Source of the DNA: an uncultured Aquimarina sp.
GTDB taxonomy: Bacteria; Bacteroidota; Bacteroidia; Flavobacteriales; Flavobacteriaceae
Length of the DNA: 64,000 nucleotides
Assembly: GCA_947500845.1 (NCBI GenBank)
Contig: CANMTP010000002.1
Location: 310,001-374,000 of the forward strand
Reading direction: 5' to 3'
Shown here: piece by piece, positions 18,118-26,984 of the stretch
Position numbering within the stretch: position 1 is the stretch's first letter
Layout: each line of letters opens with the position of its first letter
Translations under genes and position numbers: made by a program
Notes under the pieces: generated by a model
The model's database searches: none
What the model saw: only the letters and a program-made list of their open reading frames with translations
Told to the model about the DNA's origin: nothing

Positions 18118-18177
18118 CGTTTCTTCCTTTACTTGAATTAATTATTAATTTTTTATTTAAGTATGATAATTTTGAAG

Positions 18178-18220
18178 AGAGGAGAAGAGAGAATTTGATT
18201 AATAGTTCTCCTCTTTTTTT
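18178..18220 (+). terminator. Rho-independent terminator
   Basis: Arms AGAGGAGAA (18178-18186) and TTCTCCTCT (18206-18214) form a perfect stem with a 19-nt loop, followed by a T run to 18220. It ends the transcript of the VKOR-thioredoxin gene and peptide remnant, just before the convergent permease gene. Confidence 0.75.
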
Positions 18221-18221
18221 A

Positions 18222-19334
18222 TTACCCCTTCACATCCAATGCATCTCGAAGCGCATTGCCCATCAACATAAATGCCATCACAAGACTCATAATACCTAGC
18301 CCCGGAATTACGGCAAGATAAGCTTTGCCTAAAATAATATAAGAATAATGATCTTTGATCATGGCTCCCCAACTAGCCATTGGTGGTTGCGCTCCTATCC
18401 CTAAAAAGCTAAGTCCGCTCTCGATGAGAATAGCCGCTGCGAAATTAGCCGCTGAGATTACAATTACAGGAGCCAAACTGTTGGGTAGTATGTGTTTGGT
18501 AACAATTCTGAAATGGGTAAAACCCAAAGCCTTAGCAGCAGTAACGTATTGCATTTGCTTAACGCTTAGTACCTGACCTCTAACAACCCTGGCAACCTCT
18601 ACCCACATGGTTAAACCTACAGCAATAAAAACCTGCCAAAAGCCTTTTCCCAAAGCTAATGTGATAGCAATTACTAATAACAATGTAGGTATAGACCATG
18701 TTACATTAATCAACCACATAATTGCAGTATCTACCATACCTCCAAAATATCCAGCTATTGCCCCTAGAGAGATTCCTAAGAGTAATGAAATTAATACAGC
18801 TACAAATCCAATAGAAAACGAAATACGTATACCTACCAACATTCTGCTAAGCATGTCTCTCCCGTATTTATCGGTACCCAATATAAATTTTTGATCCTTA
18901 ATGAAGGTACTAATTATCTCTTCTGAAGGTAAACCCTTCGGAAAGACTTTGAGAGGAATTTCTTTTGAAATACCTATTACTTCACCCTCACTATAGGGAT
19001 AAATCTTTAAAACGTTATTTTTTAAGGTATAGCGTTCTATAGGAATTTCAGTATCTGTGTTTTTTACTCCAAAAAAAATCTTACTTAAAAATGATTGATC
19101 GTATGAGCTTTGAGAAGGGATTGTTAATATTTTTACTGTGAAGCCAGGCGGCTTAGAATGAATAGATAAATGCATCTGATTTGCATTCTGAGAATTATCA
19201 GGCGCCAAAACATAGGCAAAAACTGCGATAATCCCACAAAAAATAATAAAGTAAAAACTCAAAACGCCCCAAAAATTCTTCTTGAATTTTTGGAGCGCTA
19301 GTTTACTTAAAGAGTTTGATTTTATTTCGGGCAT
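18222..19334 (-). CDS. ABC transporter permease, OppC/DppC type
   Basis: This 370-residue inner-membrane protein has the OppC layout: an N-terminal membrane helix (about residues 22-44), a roughly 100-residue extracytoplasmic region, LGTDKYGRDMLSR before the permease domain, and about five helices in the binding-protein-dependent transport domain (about 165-365). It carries the EAA-like loop VTAAKALGFTHFRIVTKHILPN that contacts the ATPase. OppC-type subunits import oligopeptides or dipeptides, or nickel in some cases. No OppA, B, D or F gene is adjacent; it lies 6 bp downstream of the Prc protease gene and is probably cotranscribed with it. Confidence 0.9.
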   Translation of the reverse strand: MPEIKSNSLSKLALQKFKKNFWGVLSFYFIIFCGIIAVFAYVLAPDNSQNANQMHLSIHSKPPGFTVKILTIPSQSSYDQSFLSKIFFGVKNTDTEIPIERYTLKNNVLKIYPYSEGEVIGISKEIPLKVFPKGLPSEEIISTFIKDQKFILGTDKYGRDMLSRMLVGIRISFSIGFVAVLISLLLGISLGAIAGYFGGMVDTAIMWLINVTWSIPTLLLVIAITLALGKGFWQVFIAVGLTMWVEVARVVRGQVLSVKQMQYVTAAKALGFTHFRIVTKHILPNSLAPVIVISAANFAAAILIESGLSFLGIGAQPPMASWGAMIKDHYSYIILGKAYLAVIPGLGIMSLVMAFMLMGNALRDALDVKG

Positions 19335-19340
19335 TAATAA

Positions 19341-21476
19341 TTAATTCTTCAGCGTAAGAGGATTTTTAGATCGACGTATATTATTAATTTTCATATCTTC
19401 TAGCACACTAATTGCCTCTTCTACATAGACATCTTTACTTAAGGTTTCGTGCCACCTTTCTCTTTTTTCTTCCAAAACAGAATCCTTCTTCATTAGTTCT
19501 CTTTCATATGGTAAAGATTCAAAACTAAGATTTGTTTTATAATCCTCAATAGCATCAAAACGTTCGGCTTGTTTTTGATTTAGCTCTATGTTGGCCTTAT
19601 ATTTGTCAAATTGTAAAGAATAAACATTTATATCTCTTTTTTGTCTTACCCATTTGGCATTTTCTTCAATCAATTTTAGCTGATCATTTTGAGCCATTCT
19701 GGCTTTACTATTAGTTATAGTTTGATCAAAATCTATGTAACCATCCCATACCGAATAATCTGCTGCAGGAATTTTATCCCATGGTAATGGATTTTCCTGA
19801 TCTTTCTCACCTATATCTATATAACTATAACGATCTGGTACTACCACATCACTTTTCACTCCTTCTAATTGCGTAGATCCACCGTTAACTCTATAGAACT
19901 TCTGAGTGGTAAGCTTTAAGGCACCTAAATCTCCAAAATCATTACTCCTCATCCACCGATTAAGATCCATAACGTTCTGTACTGTACCTTTACCATAGGT
20001 TTGCTTACTACCAATAATAATTGCTCTCTTATAATCCTGCATGGCAGCAGCCAAAATTTCAGATGCAGAAGCTGATAATTCATTTACTAAAATTACCAAG
20101 GGACCATCCCAAAGAATATTTCTGTCTTTGTCACTCAAGACTTCAGGAGCCTCTCCTTTGGTTCTAACTTGAACAATTGGTCCTTTTTCGATAAAAAGGC
20201 CTGCGATATCAACTACGGTCTGTAATGATCCTCCTCCATTATTCCTTAAATCAATCACTAATCCATCTATATCCTGCTCTTTGAGACGAACAATTTCTTG
20301 TTTTACATCTTTAGCAGCGTTACGTTGATTATAATCTTGCATATTAAAGTAAAACTTGGGCAGATTAACAATACCAAAAGCTTTATCATCTTTTTTTACC
20401 ACAGATGATTTTGCATAGGTCTCTTCTAACTCAACTACATCTCTAACAATCTCAACGACTTCAGTAGTACCATCAACCTTTTTGACTGTAAGAGAAACTT
20501 TTGTTCCTTTAGGACCCTTAATAAGACTTACAGCATCGTCAAGACGCATACCAACAACACTTACGGCTTCTTGTTCATCCTCTTGTTTTACTTTCATAAT
20601 CAAATCTCCTACCTCGACCTTATTACCTCTCCAGGCGGGACCACCAGAAATGATTTCAATAATTTTTACATTATCATTTTTCTTCTGCAATCTTGCTCCT
20701 ATACCTTCTAATTTTCCAGACATCGCAATATCAAATCTATCTTTATCTTGAGGTGCAAAGTAATAGGTATGAGGATCAAATTCTTCAACTATAGAATTTA
20801 TATAAATCGTAAACCAGTCCTTGCGCTCAAGATCATCGGCAAACTCGAAGTATTCTTTCAAAGAGCCCCGAGTGATTTCACGAGCTTCTTCTTCAAGCAT
20901 TACAGAAGTTTTTCTTTTATAATCTTTGTTGACTGAAACAGAATCTAATTGCTCCTCAACTTTATCATAATAGCTGGAAAGTGCATTAAATTTAAGTTGC
21001 TTTCTCCAACGATCTTTCATCTCCTTTTTGTTTTTGGCATACGGCAACTTATCGTAATCGGTGCTAATCTTTTCGTCTTTCTGAAAATTAAAAGGAGTGT
21101 CTAAAATTTCCTTATACAATGATCGAGCTTCGGTCATTCTTTCTTGAAGACGAGTATAAGTTAGGTTGAAAAAAGTAATCTCTTTATTTCTGATTTCATC
21201 ATCTATAAGTTTTTCAAATTTCCTAAACTCCTCAATATCACTTTGATAAAAGTAACGTTTAAGAGGGTCTAATGCATCCACATAATCTGAGAAAACTTCT
21301 TTTGAGAAATCATCATTTATATCCTTAGCATCATAATGTCCTTTTCCCAGAACATAACTAATCAAATCAATAAGCAATTTATCCTTATCAGGGCCATTCT
21401 CAACCTTGGTGGTAAAACTGCAAGAAGCAACCGAAACGATTACGGTAAGCATCAAAATCAAAAAACTCTTTTTCAT
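19341..21476 (-). CDS. prc: Tail-specific (carboxy-terminal processing) protease, S41 family lipoprotein
   Basis: The 711-residue protein begins with a lipoprotein signal (SVASC, C19). It has a long N-terminal helical region, a PDZ domain (about 245-335, GIGARLQKKNDNVKIIEI), the S41 protease core and a C-terminal DUF3340-like region. The Ser-Lys dyad is visible: Ser near 472 in NELSASASEI and Lys near 496 in TYGKGTVQ. Prc/Tsp enzymes cut envelope proteins from the C-terminus, including cell-wall hydrolases and PBP3 in other bacteria. The gene heads a two-gene unit with the OppC-type permease. About 30 bp upstream lies the element at 21507-21571, also found before the DPP-IV gene. Confidence 0.93.
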   Translation of the reverse strand: MKKSFLILMLTVIVSVASCSFTTKVENGPDKDKLLIDLISYVLGKGHYDAKDINDDFSKEVFSDYVDALDPLKRYFYQSDIEEFRKFEKLIDDEIRNKEITFFNLTYTRLQERMTEARSLYKEILDTPFNFQKDEKISTDYDKLPYAKNKKEMKDRWRKQLKFNALSSYYDKVEEQLDSVSVNKDYKRKTSVMLEEEAREITRGSLKEYFEFADDLERKDWFTIYINSIVEEFDPHTYYFAPQDKDRFDIAMSGKLEGIGARLQKKNDNVKIIEIISGGPAWRGNKVEVGDLIMKVKQEDEQEAVSVVGMRLDDAVSLIKGPKGTKVSLTVKKVDGTTEVVEIVRDVVELEETYAKSSVVKKDDKAFGIVNLPKFYFNMQDYNQRNAAKDVKQEIVRLKEQDIDGLVIDLRNNGGGSLQTVVDIAGLFIEKGPIVQVRTKGEAPEVLSDKDRNILWDGPLVILVNELSASASEILAAAMQDYKRAIIIGSKQTYGKGTVQNVMDLNRWMRSNDFGDLGALKLTTQKFYRVNGGSTQLEGVKSDVVVPDRYSYIDIGEKDQENPLPWDKIPAADYSVWDGYIDFDQTITNSKARMAQNDQLKLIEENAKWVRQKRDINVYSLQFDKYKANIELNQKQAERFDAIEDYKTNLSFESLPYERELMKKDSVLEEKRERWHETLSKDVYVEEAISVLEDMKINNIRRSKNPLTLKN

Positions 21477-21506
21477 ACGTTCAATATTATTGTTTTTTAA
21501 CGGTCG

Positions 21507-21571
21507 TATGGAATCGCCAGTAATTATTTAGTTAGATTGATATCAACTTTATAACTATGACTTATTTCATA
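21507..21571 (-). promoter_or_regulatory. 65 bp upstream element, copy 1 (before prc)
   Basis: On the minus strand this begins TATGAAATAAG and ends TGGCGATTCCATA, with near-perfect terminal inverted repeats (TATGAAAT / ATTCCATA) and an internal AAGTTGATATCAA block. A second copy at 38611-38670 shares both ends and the centre. Each copy ends about 30 bp before the ATG of an exported peptidase, which suggests a cis-regulatory element or conserved leader. A small mobile repeat is the alternative. Confidence 0.6.
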
Positions 21572-21740
21572 CGCTCAAAAAAATTTAGGGGTTTTATTTA
21601 GCAAAATACATTAAAAATCGTGCCAATAACCTGTAATAATACTAAATTTTTCTTAAATGAGCTAATATTCCCCACTCCTCTTTTTTCGATAAATATTAAG
21701 AATAAAAAAAGTGTATTTTTATCTCTTTAAAAAAAATGTT

Positions 21741-22523
21741 ATGTCTCAAAAAAAACCACTGATTCTTGTTACTAACGATGATGGTATTACCGCACCTGGA
21801 ATACGAGCATTAATAAGTGTCATGAATGAGATAGGCGATGTTTTCGTTGTAGCACCTGATAGTCCTCAAAGTGGGATGGGTCACGCCATAACCGTGAACA
21901 ACACCATTTACTGTGATCCTATTGTGATTGACAAAGATGCACCTCAAAAAGAATACAGTTGTTCTGGTACACCGGCAGATTGTGTAAAAATGGCAGCTCG
22001 AGAGATCATCCATAGAAAACCAGACTTATGTGTAAGTGGTATTAATCATGGATCTAACTCTGCTATTAATGTAATTTATTCGGGCACGATGAGTGCCGCT
22101 GTGGAAGCTGGAATAGAAGGAATACCCGCTATTGGATTTTCTTTACTTGATTATAGCATGAATGCTAACTTTGAACCTTCTAAGAAATTTGTTAGAACTA
22201 TTGTAGAAAATGTACTAATTAATGGATTGCCAAAAGGTGTTGTGCTTAATGTAAATATTCCTCGCTTGCCAGAAGGGGATATAAAAGGAATTAAAATATG
22301 CCGCCAGGCAAACGCGCATTGGATGGAAGAATTTGATAAAAGAACCAACCCAATGGGAAGGCAATACTATTGGCTTTCTGGTAAATTTATAAACGAAGAT
22401 AAAGGTGAAGATACAGACGAATGGGCTCTAAGTCAAGGATATGTTTCTGTAGTACCGACGCAATTTGATCTAACTGCCCATCATTTTATACAAGAACTAA
22501 ATAATTGGTCATTACATGATTAA
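21741..22523 (+). CDS. surE: 5'/3'-nucleotidase SurE
   Basis: This 260-residue metal-dependent phosphatase removes phosphate from nucleoside monophosphates and short polyphosphates. It has the SurE signature LVTNDDGITAPGI (metal ligands D13, D14), SGTPADCVKMA and SGINHGSNSAINVIYSGTMSAA. Length is typical. An upstream in-frame start at 21711 would add a non-conserved MYFYLFKKNV; the ATG at 21741 is preferred because the conserved motif then starts near residue 8. It overlaps the next gene by 8 bp, forming a unit with lpxB. Confidence 0.94.
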   Translation: MSQKKPLILVTNDDGITAPGIRALISVMNEIGDVFVVAPDSPQSGMGHAITVNNTIYCDPIVIDKDAPQKEYSCSGTPADCVKMAAREIIHRKPDLCVSGINHGSNSAINVIYSGTMSAAVEAGIEGIPAIGFSLLDYSMNANFEPSKKFVRTIVENVLINGLPKGVVLNVNIPRLPEGDIKGIKICRQANAHWMEEFDKRTNPMGRQYYWLSGKFINEDKGEDTDEWALSQGYVSVVPTQFDLTAHHFIQELNNWSLHD

Positions 22524-22812
22524 AAAAGAAATTAGTATTGGTTTTATAACCGGTTTATTAGCCAATAGTCTAGGGTTTGTTTTATGTGTTTTTATATTTT
22601 CAGCGCTTAGCCCTCAAAGCCTAGGATTTTCTGAAACAATTAAGGCGTCTATTAGTAATGATTCCTTTGGTAGCCTTATTGTATTAGGAGCGATACCAAA
22701 CTTGGTAATTTTCTTTCTGTTTTTAAAAAAAGAGAAGGTATATCGAGCTCGTGGCGTACTTCTTGCTACTCTTATTGCAGCTATTTGTATTGCAATTAGT
22801 AAATTTGGTTAA
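22516..22812 (+). CDS. Small membrane protein between surE and lpxB
   Basis: The 98-residue protein has three hydrophobic segments (about residues 8-30, 50-70 and 78-94) and no recognisable catalytic motif. It overlaps the end of surE by 8 bp and stands 29 bp before lpxB, so it is translated with surE. I do not recognise its function; conserved small membrane proteins occur in this position in flavobacteria (from memory, not checked). Confidence 0.75.
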   Translation: MIKKEISIGFITGLLANSLGFVLCVFIFSALSPQSLGFSETIKASISNDSFGSLIVLGAIPNLVIFFLFLKKEKVYRARGVLLATLIAAICIAISKFG

Positions 22813-22841
22813 TATTTGATAACGTTAAGTGATTTTTTCTA

Positions 22842-23951
22842 ATGAAATACTACCTCATTTCGGGAGAAGCATCTGGTGATCTACACGGTGCTAATCTTAT
22901 GAAATCTATTCTAAAAGAAGACCCCAAAGCTGAATTTAGATTTTGGGGAGGCGACCTTATGCAAGCCGTAGGAGGTACTTTGGTGACGCATTACAAAGAA
23001 CGGTCATTTATGGGGTTTATAGAAATTCTTCTAAACCTGCCTAAAATACTTGGTTTTATCAAATATTGCAAAAAAGATATCAAGCAGTATCTACCAGATG
23101 TCGTCATTTTAATTGATAACTCTGGTTTTAATCTTCCTATTGCGAAATGGGCAAAACTTCAAGGTTTTACCACTCATTATTATATAAGCCCTCAGCTTTG
23201 GGCATCTCGAGAAGGCCGTATTAAAACCATAAAGGCTTACGTTGATTATATGTATGTGGTATTACCTTTTGTAAAAGATTTTTATGATAAATATGAATAT
23301 CCTGTTCAATTTGTAGGACATCCACTGATTGATGCTATTGCAGATCATAAACAGGTAATACCTCAGGATTTTAAAGAAAAGAATAATCTTGACGATCGAC
23401 CAATTGTTGCCATATTACCAGGAAGTAGAAAGCAAGAAATTAAAAAAATGCTCGAAGTGATGCTTACTGTGGTAGATGATTTCCCGGAGTATCAATTTGT
23501 AGTGGCTGGTGCGCCCAGTCAAGACGTTTCCTTCTATAAACCTTTTATTAAAAAAGAAGGCATTCATTTAGTCATGAACCAAACTTATGATTTGCTTAGC
23601 CTGAGCAATGCAGCATTGGTAACTTCAGGAACAGCAACCCTAGAAACGGCCTTATTCAAGGTTCCCCAGGTAGTTTGTTATAAGGGAAGCTATATTTCGT
23701 ATCAAATTGCGAAACGAATTATTAATCTAGAATATATCTCTTTAGTCAATTTGATTATGAATAAACCTATTGTAACCGAGCTTATTCAAGGTGATTTTAA
23801 CCCTAAGAAACTTAAAGAAGAACTAACTATTATTCTAGACGACTACAAAAGAGCGGTCATGTTTTTGGATTATTATGATCTTGAAAAAAAGCTTGGTGGT
23901 CGTGGTGCAAGTGACAAAACTGCGGCGTTTATTGTAGAATCTATAAAATAA
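22842..23951 (+). CDS. lpxB: Lipid-A-disaccharide synthase
   Basis: The 369-residue glycosyltransferase (GT19) joins UDP-2,3-diacylglucosamine and lipid X to give the lipid A disaccharide. Family features are visible: GEASGDLHGANLM at the N-terminus, FWGGDLM, a central YYISPQLWASREGRI, GHPLID, ILPGSRKQEI and SGTATLETAL near the nucleotide-binding site. Length and start are normal. It is in a run with surE and the small membrane gene, and is followed 13 bp later by the NlpC/P60 lipoprotein gene. Confidence 0.96.
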   Translation: MKYYLISGEASGDLHGANLMKSILKEDPKAEFRFWGGDLMQAVGGTLVTHYKERSFMGFIEILLNLPKILGFIKYCKKDIKQYLPDVVILIDNSGFNLPIAKWAKLQGFTTHYYISPQLWASREGRIKTIKAYVDYMYVVLPFVKDFYDKYEYPVQFVGHPLIDAIADHKQVIPQDFKEKNNLDDRPIVAILPGSRKQEIKKMLEVMLTVVDDFPEYQFVVAGAPSQDVSFYKPFIKKEGIHLVMNQTYDLLSLSNAALVTSGTATLETALFKVPQVVCYKGSYISYQIAKRIINLEYISLVNLIMNKPIVTELIQGDFNPKKLKEELTIILDDYKRAVMFLDYYDLEKKLGGRGASDKTAAFIVESIK

Positions 23952-23964
23952 AAACTTCCCCAAA

Positions 23965-24492
23965 ATGAAAAAATTTATAACCTACATGTTAATCACTTTG
24001 TTCATTGCCATTACATATTCCTGCGGAAGCTCATCAAAAAACAAAGCCGTTATTTCAGCTAAACCTACACCTGCATTTAGAAGAAAAGTATCTAATAATC
24101 CTCCAGCTAAGAAAAAAATTAAAAGTATTGTAACTTATGCCCAATCTTTTAAGGGTACCCGTTATAAATTTGGGGGAACTACAAAAAAAGGAATGGATTG
24201 TTCTGGTTTGGTATATACTTCATTTAAAAAAGAGAATATTATTCTACCACGTACTTCGAGAACTATGGCAACCCAGGGAAAACCAGTATCTATCAAAAAA
24301 GTAGGTATTGGTGATCTATTGTTTTTTAAAACCAATAAAAGGAAAAATGTAATTTCCCATGTTGGATTAGTAGTCGAAACCAAAGGTACCATACGATTTA
24401 TTCATGCCTCTACTTCTAAAGGAGTAATTATATCAAGCCTCAATGAAAAATATTGGAATAATGCTTTTGTAAGTGCCAGAAGAGTGTTTTAG
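23965..24492 (+). CDS. C40 family (NlpC/P60) peptidase lipoprotein
   Basis: The 175-residue protein has a lipoprotein signal (ITYSC, C20), a basic linker and an NlpC/P60 domain from about residue 54. Catalytic Cys79 lies in KKGMDCSGLVYTSF and the catalytic His in ISHVGLVVE. Such enzymes cut peptide crosslinks in peptidoglycan (D-Glu to diaminopimelate bond) at the envelope. It follows lpxB by 13 bp and is likely the last gene of the surE-lpxB unit. The IS630 element begins about 100 bp downstream. Confidence 0.93.
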   Translation: MKKFITYMLITLFIAITYSCGSSSKNKAVISAKPTPAFRRKVSNNPPAKKKIKSIVTYAQSFKGTRYKFGGTTKKGMDCSGLVYTSFKKENIILPRTSRTMATQGKPVSIKKVGIGDLLFFKTNKRKNVISHVGLVVETKGTIRFIHASTSKGVIISSLNEKYWNNAFVSARRVF

Positions 24493-24616
24493 ACCAATTA
24501 TAATATCACCCTATCACCCGAAACCAAGAAAGTGACACCTTGCTTCTTTAAACAATTAATTTAATCGTTTATAAGCTGTTCATCATTACAAACTATAGCT
24601 AAATCAAAATAAAACG

Positions 24617-25156
24617 TCATAATTCAGAATAAATAAAAAGCTTATCAGGTGAGTATTGGAATCGACGTCTAATATTTCTAGCTTGTGCCCATTTCTTTTC
24701 AATGGGGTTTAAGTCTGGGCTGTAAGGCGGCAGGAACTCTAAAATGTGTCCATTTTGTTTTATAGATTGTCTGGTATCGTTTCTTTTATGGAATGTTGTA
24801 TTGTCAAGCACGATGACGGAATTCTTTGGTGTATTTGGAAGTAGTTCTTCTGTGAGCCAAGCATAGAAGACATCGGCATTGATGTTCCCCTCGAATAGAC
24901 ATACATTGAACAGCTTAAAATCTACAATAGCTCCAATAGCATTTACCCTGCCCCGGGCGTGCCAGTCCTTACTGGCATAACATCGTTTTCCTTTTTCACT
25001 GTAACCACCATTTCTTATGGCATCTACAGCAAAACCGCTTTCATCTAAATAAACTATTGGGCGCTTATCTATTAACTCATACTTGAAAATCTTGAGTTGA
25101 AATATTAGTCGTTTTAACCAATCTGCCTTAGGATGAAATAGCGTTTTTTTTATAGC
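24617..25156 (-). CDS. IS630 transposase, DDE catalytic part (orfB frame)
   Basis: This minus-strand frame opens just upstream of an A8 tract and has no ATG near its start, so it depends on a frame change from the orfA frame at 25128-25445. It reads TLFHPKADWLKR and then the DDE catalytic core: first Asp in IVYLDESGF, second Asp in VIVLDNTTFHK, and Glu in DLNPIEKKWAQ. All three catalytic residues are present. With seven A residues instead of eight at 25144-25151 the two frames would join into one transposase of normal design. Slippage on the A tract could therefore restore activity. Confidence 0.85.
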   Translation of the reverse strand, partial: AIKKTLFHPKADWLKRLIFQLKIFKYELIDKRPIVYLDESGFAVDAIRNGGYSEKGKRCYASKDWHARGRVNAIGAIVDFKLFNVCLFEGNINADVFYAWLTEELLPNTPKNSVIVLDNTTFHKRNDTRQSIKQNGHILEFLPPYSPDLNPIEKKWAQARNIRRRFQYSPDKLFIYSEL

Positions 25157-25445
25157 TTATTTTTAGACGTTTCAACGCATAATATATTGCACTTTGGCTT
25201 ACACCAAACTTTTTTGCGCGCTCGTATCGAAAAAGATCAGGATACTGTTCGACATCTTTTCGTAAAGCTTCCATATTCACTTTAGTTGAAGGTTTGTTCC
25301 TCTTTGTTTTTGGTTCTAGACGGTTTTGCCATCTAAAAAGAGTACGTATAGGAATTTCAAACTTATCACTTAACTCTTGAAAAGTGAGAGTCTCTTTTTC
25401 TTTTATTTTAAAAACATGTCTGCGAAAATCTAAGGAGTATGCCAT
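25128..25445 (-). CDS. IS630 transposase, N-terminal helix-turn-helix part (orfA frame)
   Basis: The 105-residue product holds the DNA-binding half of the transposase. It has two helix-turn-helix segments, LTFQELSDKFEIPIRTLFRW (about residues 20-39) and KFGVSQSAIYYALKRL (about 79-94). It ends KKNAISS shortly after the A8 tract that separates it from the catalytic frame. Alone it could bind the inverted repeats and act as an inhibitor; this is inference from family behaviour. Confidence 0.8.
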   Translation of the reverse strand: MAYSLDFRRHVFKIKEKETLTFQELSDKFEIPIRTLFRWQNRLEPKTKRNKPSTKVNMEALRKDVEQYPDLFRYERAKKFGVSQSAIYYALKRLKISYKKNAISS

Positions 25446-25592
25446 ATTTAAAGATACGAAAATTATATGACAAATTATAATGATTTAGCTATATATCACT
25501 ACGATTTGTGTGACTTACCCGAAATTTTGTTGGTGAGTAGTCCTTTTTTTTACATGAATTACCTCTTTCTTAGAATTAGATAAAAAAATAGC

Positions 25593-25615
25593 CCAGTTTC
25601 AAAAAATGAAACTGG
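25593..25615. repeat. Palindromic element CAGTTTCA-N5-TGAAACTG, copy 1
   Basis: Perfect 9-bp arms CCAGTTTCA and TGAAACTGG around AAAAA. It lies in the gene-free stretch 25492-25831, about 216 bp upstream of the lipoprotein gene at 25832. Apart from this palindrome and the IS end, I see nothing definite in that stretch. Other copies are at 29159 and 59863. No T run follows, so it is not a standard terminator. Confidence 0.75.
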
Positions 25616-25831
25616 CATACCTTATCCTTGTAGTAGAATATTAAAACATTGTACAAGTTATATTTGAGGAGGAACCCAAAAATCCTGAAAAGAGTAAGGA
25701 TTCACTTTAAAAACAAATTATAATGAAATAAATCAAAAACAAAAAAGTGAACCTCCATAGCATTACAAAAAATTAAACTGCATCATCGTCATTATTCACA
25801 CAATTATTTATTAATTTTAAATTATTCTACT

Positions 25832-26977
25832 ATGAAAAATCTATTAAAACCTATTTTTTTCCTTTTGATTTCCTTTTTGTTGATCGGTTGTCAAAAAGAC
25901 CAAATGATTGACCAGGAACCTACAACTATTGATGTTGTTAAGTCTTGGTACGCCAACAATCATAACCCAAGATTCGATGAAAATCCTTATTTTTCTGGAC
26001 AACCAGATTGGAGCAATTATTTTCAAATAGAAGGTCAGATTTATATTCCTTTAGTTTCTTTATCTTATAACACATCTAGAAATCAGCTAAAAATTAGCGA
26101 TTTAGAAAACAAGGTATATGCAAAACCATATTTAGTTCTACAAGAAAAAAGTCAAAATGAGTTTAAAGAATCTTTACAAGTATTTTTAACATCAAATGAA
26201 AGCAACTTTGAATCCAATACTACAATGTTAGGTTTATCATATTTGAAATATGGGTATGATAATAAAACTGAGGGTAAAAGTTTGGGTTTTTTTCAATCAA
26301 AAAAAGAAAAGATTGATCCGAGCATAGCTAAACTACCGCACCTTAATGCACCTATAGTAAAAACGGACTGCGATACTTTTTATGTCGTACAAACCACAAC
26401 TTCTTCAGAAGGATATGTACAAAATGTTGAGATTATTGCTACATTTGAGGTTTGTGGCCTTGGTAATTATAGTAGCGGTGGCGGTGGAAACTCTGGCAAT
26501 GGAAATTCTGGAACAGGAAATAACAGTAACGCGCCCGAATTTGAAGAAGAATCTCAACCTTGGCCATACCCCCATTGTTCTAGTTGGGAATACGCTATGA
26601 GAAATGGTGTCAGAGGAGCTTCTGTAACTGGAATGAGTGAATTATTTGTTCAAATGGATATAGATGCAGGTGGAATTTACACAAATAATGTTTGGGTATC
26701 ATTTCCTACACTGTATTTTACAGCCCCTATTGGAATGACTAATGGGCAAGCCGCAACTGCAACTGCAACTGCAATGGCAGTAGCTCAAGACGAAACTAAC
26801 AAATGGTTTGCAAAAAACCCTAGGTCCACTGACGATGCTGTTACATGGCATTACTATGATGAGATGAGAAAACAAATGCAAAAAATGTATGGTAGTGTTT
26901 CAACTATTAATACGTACAACATGATAAATCCGACTCCATACCGTGAAGATTTGTATTCAACTGGAGACTGTAGATAA
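25832..26977 (+). CDS. Uncharacterised lipoprotein
   Basis: I do not recognise a family for this 381-residue protein. It starts with a clear lipoprotein signal (FLLIGC, C20). The first part (about residues 30-205) is mixed alpha/beta in character. It is followed by a Gly/Ser/Asn-rich linker (about 208-230) and a C-terminal region beginning QPWPYPHCSSWEYAM. Near residue 310 a short hexanucleotide repeat of GCAACT gives Ala-Thr repeats. Lacking any catalytic motif, it can only be called a surface or periplasmic lipoprotein. The next gene follows after 7 bp and is probably cotranscribed. Confidence 0.75.
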   Translation: MKNLLKPIFFLLISFLLIGCQKDQMIDQEPTTIDVVKSWYANNHNPRFDENPYFSGQPDWSNYFQIEGQIYIPLVSLSYNTSRNQLKISDLENKVYAKPYLVLQEKSQNEFKESLQVFLTSNESNFESNTTMLGLSYLKYGYDNKTEGKSLGFFQSKKEKIDPSIAKLPHLNAPIVKTDCDTFYVVQTTTSSEGYVQNVEIIATFEVCGLGNYSSGGGGNSGNGNSGTGNNSNAPEFEEESQPWPYPHCSSWEYAMRNGVRGASVTGMSELFVQMDIDAGGIYTNNVWVSFPTLYFTAPIGMTNGQAATATATAMAVAQDETNKWFAKNPRSTDDAVTWHYYDEMRKQMQKMYGSVSTINTYNMINPTPYREDLYSTGDCR

Positions 26978-26984
26978 ATAAATT

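Larger units (their letters stand above)
24596..25491 (-). mobile_element. IS630-family insertion sequence
   Basis: The 896 bp element is bounded by inverted repeats: the left end TAGCTAAATCA (24596-24606) and the right end TGATTTAGCTA (25481-25491) are exact complements, with weaker similarity continuing inward (GTCATA and AATT blocks). The outer dinucleotides TA at 24594-24595 and 25492-25493 are the TA duplication typical of IS630/Tc1-like insertion. Inside is a transposase in two frames on the minus strand. The element lies between the surE-lpxB cluster and unrecognised genes. Confidence 0.85.

Noticed and set aside
26750-26780. Short GCAACT hexanucleotide repeat in the lipoprotein gene as a possible phase-variation tract
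   Set aside because: Only about three units, in frame (multiple of three), so slippage would not switch the gene off.
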